5,318 bases of DNA from Gemmatimonas phototrophica (GCA_945876015.1 CAMCNM010000160.1:1-5318), one strand, 5' to 3'. Positions 1 to 5,318 are shown, counted from the first letter of the stretch. The notes: generated from the letters alone by a model not told the origin. Made by a program: numbers and translations.

Positions 1-501
1 GTTCGCGGTATTGCCCACCTCTTCGGCCGTCTCGAGCATGCCGCCGGTGGTCTCCGCGCTCGGGATCGTGTCCATTGGCTCCGCGACAACCGTCGAGACG
101 CCCCGGAGGATCTCCATGGTCTGACCGCCCAGGAGGCCGGCGCCCGCGAGCCGCGTGCGGGAATCGTCGGGAAGGCGCCACTCCCCCTCGATCTCCATGT
201 CGATGTCCACCAATCCCGTCTCGTTCATCGAGAAGCGGCGGATCCGCCCGATGTTGACGCCGTGCATGAGCACCGGATCGCCCTTTCGGATGCCGCCCGC
301 GTTGGGCATCTGGGTCACCAACGTGTAGCGCCCCCGCATCGCGGCCGGATCGCTGAGCAGGAAGAGCGCGGCCAGCGTGCCGATCAGGCCTGCGAGGACG
401 AAGATCCCCACGCGCAGCTCTTTCCCGCCCTTGTCCTTCGGGACCGCGACCCGGAGCTCCTCATCGGTAGGGCCCTTCGAGCCCTGTATTCTCTCGTTCA
501 T
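1..501 (-). CDS. mlaD: MlaD-like MCE-domain lipid transport protein (3' end outside the window)
   Basis: This is the substrate-binding subunit of an Mla-type ABC transporter. MCE proteins of this kind are anchored in the inner membrane and form a hexameric ring in the periplasm that passes phospholipid to or from the permease. The visible 167 residues begin with a charged cytoplasmic tail of about 30 residues. One membrane helix follows at about 31-49 (VGIFVLAGLIGTLAALFLL), then an MCE domain at about 56-136. Typical MCE features are G70-IRKGDPVLMHGVNIGRI and the LLGGQTMEI strand at 123-131. The sequence runs off the left edge after TAEEVGNTAN, where the family usually continues into a helical C-terminal region. 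The ATG at 501-499 overlaps the TGA of mlaF (ATGA), so translation is probably coupled. The upstream bases GCGGGGTG give only a weak ribosome binding site. Family assignment is firm. Whether the substrate is phospholipid or another lipid is inferred. Confidence 0.9.
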   Translation of the reverse strand, partial: MNERIQGSKGPTDEELRVAVPKDKGGKELRVGIFVLAGLIGTLAALFLLSDPAAMRGRYTLVTQMPNAGGIRKGDPVLMHGVNIGRIRRFSMNETGLVDIDMEIEGEWRLPDDSRTRLAGAGLLGGQTMEILRGVSTVVAEPMDTIPSAETTGGMLETAEEVGNTAN

Positions 502-1304
502 GACACCCCGCTGGGTTCGCCGGCCAGATCGAGCTGCGCTTCCGCGGCGGCCCGATCGACGAACGCTTGTACGACAGGATCCGGGCTGGCCCGGAACTGC
601 GACGGAGAGCCGGAAAAGCGTATCCGGCCTCCCTCCAACATGGCAACGCGGTCGCACATGGCCAGACCGCCCTCGATGTCGTGCGTCACGATCAACGACG
701 TGGTCTCCAGCTCCCTCGAGAGCCTCATGATCAGCCGCTCGACCGCGGCGGTGTTCACGGGGTCGAGACCGGTGGTCGGCTCGTCCCAGAGCAGGATGCG
801 CGGCCGTCCCACGATGGCGCGCGCGATCCCCACGCGCTTCTTCATGCCCCCCGACAGCTCGGCCGGAAGCTTCGCGAACACCAGCTCCGGGTCGAGGTTG
901 ACCAGCTCCAGCGCGTTCCAGGCCTTGCGCGCCGCCTCCGAGCGGGAAAGCGCATAGAGCTCGTCCTCGGGAAGTCCCATCAGCACGTTGTCGAGCACGT
1001 TCAACGAGTCGAACAGCGCGGCGTTCTGGAAGACGTAGCCGGCCAGCTTCCGGATGGCACTCAGCGCCTTGGGTCCGCCGTAGAACACGGACTCCCCCGC
1101 CACCCGCACGTCTCCCTGGTCCGGCTGGATCAGCCCCATCGTGGTCTTGAGCAGCACGCTCTTTCCGGTCCCGGAGGGACCGAACAGCGCGAACATCTCA
1201 CCCTCTCCCACCGAGAGATCCACACCGCGCAGAACCGGCACGTCGAACGCCTTGTGGATCCCGCAGTACTGGATGATCGGCTCGCTCCCGCCCTGGTCGC
1301 TCAT
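498..1304 (-). CDS. mlaF: MlaF-like ABC transporter ATP-binding protein
   Basis: This 268-residue ATPase powers the Mla/MCE lipid transporter and works on the cytoplasmic face as a dimer bound to MlaE. All the ABC motifs are present: Walker A GPSGTGKS (42-49), Q-loop Q93 in YVFQNAALFDSL, signature LSGGM (150-154) followed by KKRVGIARA, Walker B ILLWDEP (170-176), D-loop GLDP (179-182) and switch histidine H208 in VTHDI. The GGMKKRVGIARAI string and the lipid-importer style helical region are typical of the MlaF/Mkl group rather than generic importers. Length matches E. coli MlaF (about 269). I chose the ATG at 1304-1302, which overlaps the mlaE stop as ATGA. The frame stays open upstream to about 1958, but that stretch is antisense-like shadow of mlaE in another frame. 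No good Shine-Dalgarno lies before this ATG, so expression probably depends on coupling to mlaE. It sits between mlaE and mlaD. Confidence 0.95.
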   Translation of the reverse strand: MSDQGGSEPIIQYCGIHKAFDVPVLRGVDLSVGEGEMFALFGPSGTGKSVLLKTTMGLIQPDQGDVRVAGESVFYGGPKALSAIRKLAGYVFQNAALFDSLNVLDNVLMGLPEDELYALSRSEAARKAWNALELVNLDPELVFAKLPAELSGGMKKRVGIARAIVGRPRILLWDEPTTGLDPVNTAAVERLIMRLSRELETTSLIVTHDIEGGLAMCDRVAMLEGGRIRFSGSPSQFRASPDPVVQAFVDRAAAEAQLDLAGEPSGVS

Positions 1305-2098
1305 TGCAACATGAGGGGCGGGAAGAGCGCGTCCAGGATCAGCACCGTGAGGGTCATGAACATGACCGACGCGGTGGTCTGCCGGCCGACGCCCGCCGCA
1401 CCACCGCCGGTCCGGAGACCCATGTGGCACGAGATGAGAGGGATCGCGAGCCCGAACGCGAGCGCCTTGGTCAAGGAGTAGACCAGGTCCCACGAGTGCC
1501 AGAAGAGGCGCGCGCCGTAGAGGAACGATTCGTAGCCGAGCCCGGTGGTCAGCTTGGCGGCGAACATCCCGACCAGGATGCCGTCCGCGTCCGCGAGGCC
1601 CACCAGCAGCGGCATGACGATGATCCCGGCGACCACACGGGGCGCGACCAGGATGGCGATCGAATCCCGGCCCAACGACTGATACGCGTCGATCTGCTCG
1701 GTGACGACCATGGTGCCGAGCTCCGCGGTGATGCGGGCGCCGACACGGCCCACCAGCACGATCGCGGTGAGCACCGGGCCCATCTCGAGGATCATGGACT
1801 CGACCACGACGCTGCCGAGCACGTAGAGCGGCACGCTCCCGGTGAACTGATAGCCTCCCTGCTGGCTGGTAACGATCCCGGCGAGCGAAGCGGTCACCAG
1901 AGCGATCGGGAGGCTCTGGAAGCCGATCACGTACATCTGCTGAACGATGTCCCGCCACGCGACCCTGCCACGCACCAGGGTCACGATGATGGACCAGGAC
2001 AGCTGGCCTATCGCGCCCGCGTGCTCGGCGACGAGCGTAGCCGCTCTACCGAGCCCACGGAGCGATCCCACAACAGGGCGGGCCAGGACCTCCGCCAT
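1301..2098 (-). CDS. mlaE: MlaE-like ABC transporter permease
   Basis: This is the integral inner-membrane permease of the Mla/MCE lipid ABC transporter, 265 residues, close to E. coli MlaE (260). An amphipathic N-terminal part (1-50) is followed by about five hydrophobic segments, the clearest at about 54-78, 88-115, 145-182, 205-226 and 243-262. The family's conserved cytoplasmic segment is intact at 116-138: VGRVGARITAELGTM followed by TEQIDA, the part that contacts the ATPase. The late motif HMGLRTGGGAAGVGRQTT (225-242) is also typical. The ATG at 2098-2096 has a good GAGGAG Shine-Dalgarno six bases upstream, the only strong one in this operon, so this is taken as the first gene. Its TGA overlaps the start of mlaF. 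The gene order permease-ATPase-MCE differs from the E. coli order mlaF-mlaE-mlaD. The promoter must lie in the divergent gap shared with osmC, unless transcription comes from further away. Confidence 0.95.
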   Translation of the reverse strand: MAEVLARPVVGSLRGLGRAATLVAEHAGAIGQLSWSIIVTLVRGRVAWRDIVQQMYVIGFQSLPIALVTASLAGIVTSQQGGYQFTGSVPLYVLGSVVVESMILEMGPVLTAIVLVGRVGARITAELGTMVVTEQIDAYQSLGRDSIAILVAPRVVAGIIVMPLLVGLADADGILVGMFAAKLTTGLGYESFLYGARLFWHSWDLVYSLTKALAFGLAIPLISCHMGLRTGGGAAGVGRQTTASVMFMTLTVLILDALFPPLMLQ

Positions 2099-2104
2099 TC
2101 AGTG

Positions 2105-2110
2105 CTCCTC
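2105..2110 (-). promoter_or_regulatory. Ribosome binding site of mlaE
   Basis: On the minus strand the bases read GAGGAG, six bases before the mlaE ATG. It is the only strong Shine-Dalgarno in the mlaE-mlaF-mlaD set and fixes the start at 2098. The two downstream genes rely on overlapping stop and start codons instead. Confidence 0.75.
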
Positions 2111-2385
2111 GCGTGCATCAGGTTGTGTCTGCGGGGCGGCGAAACAACCCGCCGGGACCCGGGAGATCCCCCGGGAAAAGGCGCCCAAGTCTCCCCTCAT
2201 CCCCCGTCAAAATTAAGGCGATTCCGCCTCGGCAGCCATGCTACCCCAGAAGCCGAGAACGGCCCTCCCGTGCTGCTCAGCACCTTCTAGCACGCGCCGC
2301 GCCATCCAACTTCCAGCCCCGCTCCCCCGCACGGCCTCATGCCGCGGTGGAAACCGATCCACCTTGGGGCGGGTAGGCACCAATC

Positions 2386-2421
2386 CCATCGATGGACCCG
2401 ACGCATCGATCCGATCGATCG
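2386..2421. repeat. Cluster of ATCGAT palindromes upstream of osmC, possible operator
   Basis: Three copies of ATCGAT lie at 2388-2393, 2405-2410 and 2414-2419. The first is the core of a perfect 10-base palindrome, CCATCGATGG (2386-2395). The last is the core of another, CGATCGATCG (2412-2421). The cluster ends five bases before the osmC Shine-Dalgarno. The centres are about 17 and 9 bases apart. A repressor or redox-regulator site is possible by position, but the motif does not match any operator I can name with confidence. Confidence 0.4.
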
Positions 2422-2425
2422 ACTC

Positions 2426-2431
2426 AAGGAG
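2426..2431 (+). promoter_or_regulatory. Ribosome binding site that sets the osmC start
   Basis: AAGGAG lies nine bases before the ATG at 2441. It decides against the upstream in-frame ATG at 2339, which would add 34 residues (MPRWKPIHLG...) with no likeness to OsmC and has no comparable site. E. coli OsmC begins at the equivalent of the 2441 start. Confidence 0.8.
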
Positions 2432-2440
2432 AGCGAACCC

Positions 2441-2869
2441 ATGCCCGTGCGCACCGCGGAAGCCGAGTGGAAGGGAGATCTGCCGAAGGGATCCGGACGG
2501 ATGAAGACGGAGACGGGAAGCTTCGACGGCACATACTCGGCCGGGTCGCGCTTCGAGGAAGCGAAGGGCACCAACCCCGAGGAGCTGATCGCGGCGGCTC
2601 ACGCCGGCTGCTTCTCGATGGCGTTCTCGAACCAGCTCGCGAAGGCAGGTCACACGCCAACCAGCGTGCAGACGACGGCCAAGGTGCACATCGAAAAGGG
2701 CGAGGCGGGGTTCTCGATCACCAAGATCGAGCTCGTGTGCCGCGCGAACGTGCCCGGCGTGGACGAGGCGACCTTCCGCGAGAAGGCGGAAGCGGCCAAG
2801 GCGGGGTGCCCGGTGTCCAAGGCGCTCGCGTCGGTGCCGATCACGCTCGACGCCACACTGGAGAAGTAG
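2441..2869 (+). CDS. osmC: OsmC family peroxiredoxin
   Basis: This is a 142-residue cytoplasmic thiol peroxidase of the OsmC/Ohr family, which reduces organic hydroperoxides and hydrogen peroxide. Known members act as tightly interwoven dimers. From memory the protein closely follows E. coli OsmC (143 residues). Shared blocks include RFEEAKGTNPEELIAAAHAG (37-56), CFSMAF (57-62), AGHTPTSVQTTA (69-80), AGFSITKIEL (89-98) and KAGCPVSKAL (120-129). C57 and C123 correspond to the peroxidatic and resolving cysteines, and R37 and E47/E48 to the arginine and glutamate of the active site. A third cysteine, C100, is not part of the usual pair. The N-terminal segment AEWKGDLPKGSGRMKTETG also fits osmC rather than the shorter ohr type. 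The stop TAG is eight bases before the AIF-like oxidoreductase gene, so the two are probably one transcript. The family calls for an external reductant, and none is encoded in view unless the next gene serves. Confidence 0.94.
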   Translation: MPVRTAEAEWKGDLPKGSGRMKTETGSFDGTYSAGSRFEEAKGTNPEELIAAAHAGCFSMAFSNQLAKAGHTPTSVQTTAKVHIEKGEAGFSITKIELVCRANVPGVDEATFREKAEAAKAGCPVSKALASVPITLDATLEK

Positions 2870-2877
2870 GCTAGCCG

Positions 2878-4074
2878 ATGCCCCATCACCGCTACCTCAT
2901 CGTGGGCGGCGGGATGGCAGGCGATGCCGCGGTTCGCGGCATCCGCGCGGTGGATCCGGACGGCTCGATCGGACTCATCTCTGCCGAGCCCGACCCGCCC
3001 TACGACCGTCCTCCCCTCACCAAGGGGCTCTGGAAGGACACGGAGGCCGACCGCATCTGGCGCGGGACGGAGGACCTCGGCGTCGCCCTGCTGTTGGGAC
3101 GGCGCGTCATCCGGCTGGACGGCGACGAGCGGAGCGCGATCGACGACAAGGGCACTATCCATACCTGGGAGAAGCTCCTGCTCGCCACCGGCGGGAGCCC
3201 TCGCATCCTCCCCGGCGCGCCCCCTCAGGTCATCCACTACCGGACGTGGCGCGACTACCTGCGCGTGCGCGAGGCGGCCGCGACCAAGAAGCGTTTCGCC
3301 ATCATCGGGGGCGGCTTCGTGGGATCGGAGCTGGCCGCCGCGCTCGCGATGAACGGCAAGGAAGTGGTCATGCTCTTCCCCGAGGACGGGATCGGAGCGC
3401 GCGTGTTCCCCGCGGGACACGCACGATTCCTGAACGACTACTACCGCGCGCGCGGCGTTGACGTGCGCGAGCGCACCAAGGTGGCGATGGTGCGGCGCAG
3501 CGGAGATCGCATGGCCCTCGCCGTGGTGGGACCGAACGGCGAGGACGAGACGATCCGGGTGGATGTGGTGGTGGCGGGGATCGGGATCGTCCCCTCGACC
3601 AGCCTCGCGGAGTCGGTCGCGCTCGAGGTCCAGGACGGGATCGTGGTGGACGGGAGCCTGCGCACCGCGCACCCAGCGATCTGGGCCGCCGGCGACGTCG
3701 CCTCGGTGTGGTCCCCCACGCTCGGTCGGAGGCAGCGCGCCGAGCACGAGGACCAGGCGAACACCACGGGGGAGATGGCCGGCCGCGCGATGGCCGGCGA
3801 GACGATCGAGTTCGATCACCTGCCGTTCTTCTACTCGGACCTGTTCGACCTCGGGTACGAGGCGGTCGGTGTGCTCGACCCCACCCACGAGGTGGTCGAG
3901 GACTGGGTGGAGCCGGGGAAGAAAGGTGTCCTCTACTACCTGGACGGCGGCCGCGTGCGGGGCATCGTCCTCTGGAACGTGCAGCGAAAGCTCAAGGACG
4001 CGAAGGAGCTGATCAAGCGGGGAGAACGGCGGAAGCCGTTCGAGTGGAGAGGCGCGATTTCGCTCGAGGGTTGA
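2878..4074 (+). CDS. AIF-like FAD/NAD(P)-dependent oxidoreductase
   Basis: This 398-residue flavoprotein has the two-dinucleotide fold of glutathione-reductase-like enzymes. The FAD site is V9-GGGMAG (10-15), with LLLATGG at 100-106 and IWAAGDVA at 268-275. The NAD site is IIGGGFVGSEL (142-152). The closest fit from memory is the core of mitochondrial apoptosis-inducing factor. Shared segments are PPYDRPPLTKGLW (40-52; AIF LPYMRPPLSKELW), the VVMLFPEDG strand end (163-171; AIF VIQLFPEKG), LGRRQRAEHEDQA (282-294; AIF LGRRRVEHHDHA), DLGYEAVGV (324-332) and KGVLYYL-RGIVLWNV (349-368). The lysine-glutamate pair of the AIF flavin site is kept as K49 and E151. The C-terminal AIF-type domain spans about 315-384. 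There is no signal peptide or membrane helix, so it should be cytosolic. It lies eight bases after osmC, with only a weak ribosome binding site (AGTAGG). The physiological electron acceptor is unknown. A ferredoxin or rubredoxin reductase role is the main alternative. Confidence 0.85.
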   Translation: MPHHRYLIVGGGMAGDAAVRGIRAVDPDGSIGLISAEPDPPYDRPPLTKGLWKDTEADRIWRGTEDLGVALLLGRRVIRLDGDERSAIDDKGTIHTWEKLLLATGGSPRILPGAPPQVIHYRTWRDYLRVREAAATKKRFAIIGGGFVGSELAAALAMNGKEVVMLFPEDGIGARVFPAGHARFLNDYYRARGVDVRERTKVAMVRRSGDRMALAVVGPNGEDETIRVDVVVAGIGIVPSTSLAESVALEVQDGIVVDGSLRTAHPAIWAAGDVASVWSPTLGRRQRAEHEDQANTTGEMAGRAMAGETIEFDHLPFFYSDLFDLGYEAVGVLDPTHEVVEDWVEPGKKGVLYYLDGGRVRGIVLWNVQRKLKDAKELIKRGERRKPFEWRGAISLEG

Positions 4075-4083
4075 GCGTAGACT

Positions 4084-4820
4084 TCAGCGGGCCGCCTGCC
4101 GCCACCTGATCAGGAAGTCGAGCATCTCGTCCGGCGGCCGAAGGCGCGTCGTCGCCAGGCTCTCCCGGGGCTCACCGCGCACCATCACCGTCAGCGCCCT
4201 CACGCGGCCCGCCGCCCCGAGCTCGGAGAGCGCCCGGAGCGCGTCCTCGTCGCTCGCGTCGTCGCCCAGGTAGGCCACCGCGGTGCCGCGGGGCTCGTCG
4301 GCGAGCACGGCGCGCACCGCGTCCCCCTTGTTCCAACCCTGCACGCGCAGCTCGACCCCCCCCCGTCGAACGGGAGGATCTCTACTCCCTCGGGCGCCAG
4401 CGCCTCCCAGGCATCGTGCAGCGCCGCGAGGATGCGCTCCGCGTCGGGCACGGGCAGCCCCCGCAGATGGACTGCGAGAGACGCAGGCTTGGTCTCGATC
4501 CGGTCGCCCAGATCGAGCTCGACGAGCACCGGTGCGGCACGCTTCAATGCCGCCGCGGCAGCCGCCGGCACCGTGCGTAGGCGATGGGGGCAGCCGCGCT
4601 CCAAGCGCTCCCATCCGTGTGTTCCCCAAAGCTCCGGAGGGGGCTCGACCCCGAGCAGCCTGCGCAGGTTCGTCACCTCGCGGCCCGAGATGACGACGAC
4701 GCGGGTGTGGTGGGATGACAGGATCGCCTTCAGAGCGTCGCGCACGCCATCGTACGGCTGAGTCCGGTCACGCTCGACGTGATACGGCGCGAGCGTCCCA
4801 TCGAAGTCGAGCAGGAGCAC
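4084..4820 (-). CDS. otsB: Trehalose-6-phosphate phosphatase (OtsB type, HAD superfamily), reading frame interrupted
   Basis: This enzyme removes phosphate from trehalose 6-phosphate, the last step of OtsA/OtsB trehalose synthesis, in the cytoplasm. All HAD and family motifs are visible but lie in two frames. The first frame (4820 to about 4356) has LDFDGTLAP with nucleophile D5 and D7, VVVISGRE with S45, GTHGWE (66-71) and ETKPASLAVHLR (109-120). The second frame (about 4355 to 4084) has VELRVQGWNKGDAVRAVL, with the motif III lysine, and YLGDDASDEDALRAL, with the motif IV acids. The join is a run of nine G on the coding strand (4364-4356). One extra G, or two fewer, would restore one protein of about 245 residues, a normal family length. 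The start is uncertain: the GTG at 4820-4818 is the only usual start codon found in frame up to about position 4960, it has no near Shine-Dalgarno, and it leaves only four residues before the nucleophile. The gene follows galT by 76 bases. Trehalose phosphatase is well supported. Whether the gene is broken is not. Confidence 0.82.
4356..4364 (-). other. Nine-G run at the otsB frameshift
   Basis: The plus strand reads nine C in a row. The first half of otsB reads through as GAC-GGG-GGG-GGG-TCG, while the motif-bearing second half needs the codon GTC to start at the last G. A length of 7 or 10 would join them. Runs of this kind are prone to miscounting in sequencing, to replication slippage, and to RNA polymerase slippage. 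Confidence 0.85.
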
Positions 4821-4896
4821 GCGCGCGGGTGCGGCGGCAAGCGATCCCTTTCGAGCGCAGGGCGCCCGTAGGGATCGGTCACCGAAGCGGCCTGCC

Positions 4897-5318
4897 CTAA
4901 CCTCTGAGCGTGTTGGCGTCCGCCTCGGGAAGGGACGGGTTGATGTGCACTCCCGTCGCGAGCTCGAAGCCGGCCGTGCGGTGGATGCGGGGTCGAAGCT
5001 GGATGAACCAATGGTGCGCCCGCGACGCGCTGCGGCCGCGTGGCGCTGAATGCAGGATCAGGTTGTACGCGGGATCCGCGGCGTAGTCGCGATACCGGCG
5101 CAGGACGCCGCTCAGGTGTCGCGCCAGCGCCTTCCGCTCCTCGGGCAGACACTCCCCGAACTTGGCTTGATGGCACTGCGGGATCAGCCACACTTCGAAA
5201 GCGCTCTCGGCCGCCCACGGCACGACGGCGACGAAGTGCTCGTCCCGGTCCAACACGCGGCCCTCGAAGCCCGGCTCCAGATCGGGCAGGGCGCACAGAA
5301 GGCAGCGCCCGTGGTCCC
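4897..5318 (-). CDS. galT: Galactose-1-phosphate uridylyltransferase, C-terminal part (5' end outside the window)
   Basis: This is the C-terminal domain of a GalT/HIT-superfamily nucleotidyltransferase, which in the Leloir pathway exchanges UMP between UDP-glucose and galactose 1-phosphate. The last 139 residues are visible, and the frame runs on past the right edge. The segment opens with GRCLLC, a CxxC pair like the metal site that begins this domain in short bacterial GalTs. It continues with HFVAVVPWAAESAFEVWLIP, YNLILHSAPRG and HHWFIQLRPRIHRTAGFELA, and ends with GVHINPSLPEADANTLRG before a TAG. The pattern of PFEvWi-P, YN-x-x-LH, HW and AGFE-TG-x-x-IN is characteristic. The catalytic HPH motif belongs to the N-terminal half and is not in the window, so activity cannot be judged. 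An internal GTG at 5256 could be mistaken for the start, but homology begins further upstream. Related short GalTs may act in glycogen or other sugar-phosphate metabolism, which would suit the neighbouring otsB. Confidence 0.85.
   Translation of the reverse strand, partial: DHGRCLLCALPDLEPGFEGRVLDRDEHFVAVVPWAAESAFEVWLIPQCHQAKFGECLPEERKALARHLSGVLRRYRDYAADPAYNLILHSAPRGRSASRAHHWFIQLRPRIHRTAGFELATGVHINPSLPEADANTLRG

Larger units (their letters stand above)
2099..2440. other. Divergent intergenic region between mlaE and osmC
   Basis: These 342 bases separate the two divergent transcripts and must hold the promoters for mlaE (minus) and probably osmC (plus). No convincing gene is seen. The open frames crossing it are shadows without family resemblance. 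The only A/T-rich patch is CAAAATTAAG at about 2208-2217, next to TTGACG on the minus strand (2210-2205). No acceptable -10 box is found 15-18 bases beyond that hexamer, so I do not call a promoter. Small inverted repeats are present: CCCGGG at 2158-2163 and 2170-2175 with a six-base loop, CTCGGC/GCCGAG at 2228-2233 and 2252-2257, and TGCTG/CAGCA at 2271-2282. None is followed by a T-run on either strand, so none is a rho-independent terminator. The osmC end holds a palindrome cluster listed separately. Confidence 0.6.

Noticed and set aside
262..957. Open frame of 231 codons on the plus strand over mlaD and mlaF
   Set aside because: It lies opposite two well-supported genes and shows low-complexity Ser/Arg/Ala-rich sequence with no motif.
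2158..2175. CCCGGG hairpin upstream of mlaE as a terminator or attenuator
   Set aside because: The stem is six base pairs of a common GC palindrome. On the minus strand the T-run precedes it instead of following it, and on the plus strand A residues follow.
1304..2290. Open frame of 328 codons on the plus strand, antisense to mlaE
   Set aside because: Composition is dominated by His, Arg, Asp and Glu as expected opposite a hydrophobic gene, with no recognisable family motif.
2349..2376. GGAAACC as an ECF sigma-factor -35 box for osmC
   Set aside because: The short motif is suggestive, but no matching -10 element is clear at the expected spacing, so it cannot be separated from chance.
2339..2440. 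Longer osmC starting at 2339
   Set aside because: The extra 34 residues match nothing in OsmC, and the ATG at 2441 has a strong AAGGAG nine bases upstream.
2650..3888. Open frame of 412 codons on the minus strand, antisense to the AIF-like gene
   Set aside because: It is a by-product of high-GC codon bias. Its composition is rich in His, Arg and Asp without domain-like pattern, and it overlaps a clear gene along its whole length.
4084..4629. Second half of otsB as a separate gene of 181 codons
   Set aside because: Its first 90 or so residues are out-of-frame shadow; only the part after the G run is OtsB-like, and it continues the first half's motifs in order.
1..5318. Mobile elements, tRNA or rRNA genes, CRISPR arrays, defence system
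   Set aside because: No transposase-like protein, terminal repeats, regularly spaced repeats or tRNA-like sequence was seen, and every sizeable gene belongs to a known housekeeping or stress family.

Overview
The window is GC-rich DNA, estimated by eye at about two-thirds G+C, packed tightly with genes whose third codon positions are strongly G/C. It comes from a bacterium with an outer membrane, because it carries an MlaE-MlaF-MlaD type lipid ABC transporter. The mix of genes and the codon style would fit a high-GC lineage such as Gemmatimonadota, Eisenbacteria or a former deltaproteobacterial group. No marker here settles the taxonomy.

Layout. Minus strand, 1-2098: a three-gene transporter operon read right to left, mlaE (permease), mlaF (ATPase) and mlaD (MCE substrate-binding protein, cut by the left edge). 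Both internal junctions are 4-base ATGA overlaps. Positions 2099-2440 form a 342-base divergent intergenic region that holds the leaders of both flanking transcripts and a cluster of ATCGAT palindromes beside the osmC ribosome binding site. Plus strand, 2441-4074: osmC (peroxide-reducing thiol protein), followed after 8 bases by a 398-residue FAD/NAD oxidoreductase that resembles the enzymatic core of mitochondrial apoptosis-inducing factor (AIF). Minus strand, 4084-5318: the C-terminal half of a galactose-1-phosphate uridylyltransferase (galT, cut by the right edge), then an otsB-type trehalose-6-phosphate phosphatase. The otsB reading frame is broken once, at a run of nine identical bases. 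The plus-strand and minus-strand units converge with only 9 bases between their stop codons.

Functionally, the window holds three small modules: retrograde or anterograde phospholipid traffic between the membranes (Mla), organic peroxide defence with a possible flavoprotein partner (OsmC plus AIF-like), and sugar-phosphate/trehalose metabolism (GalT, OtsB). The second and third suit an organism coping with osmotic and oxidative stress. I see no mobile element, CRISPR array, RNA gene or clear new defence system. The points most worth a second look are the AIF-like protein paired with osmC, the homopolymer frameshift in otsB with every catalytic motif preserved, and the palindrome cluster upstream of osmC.
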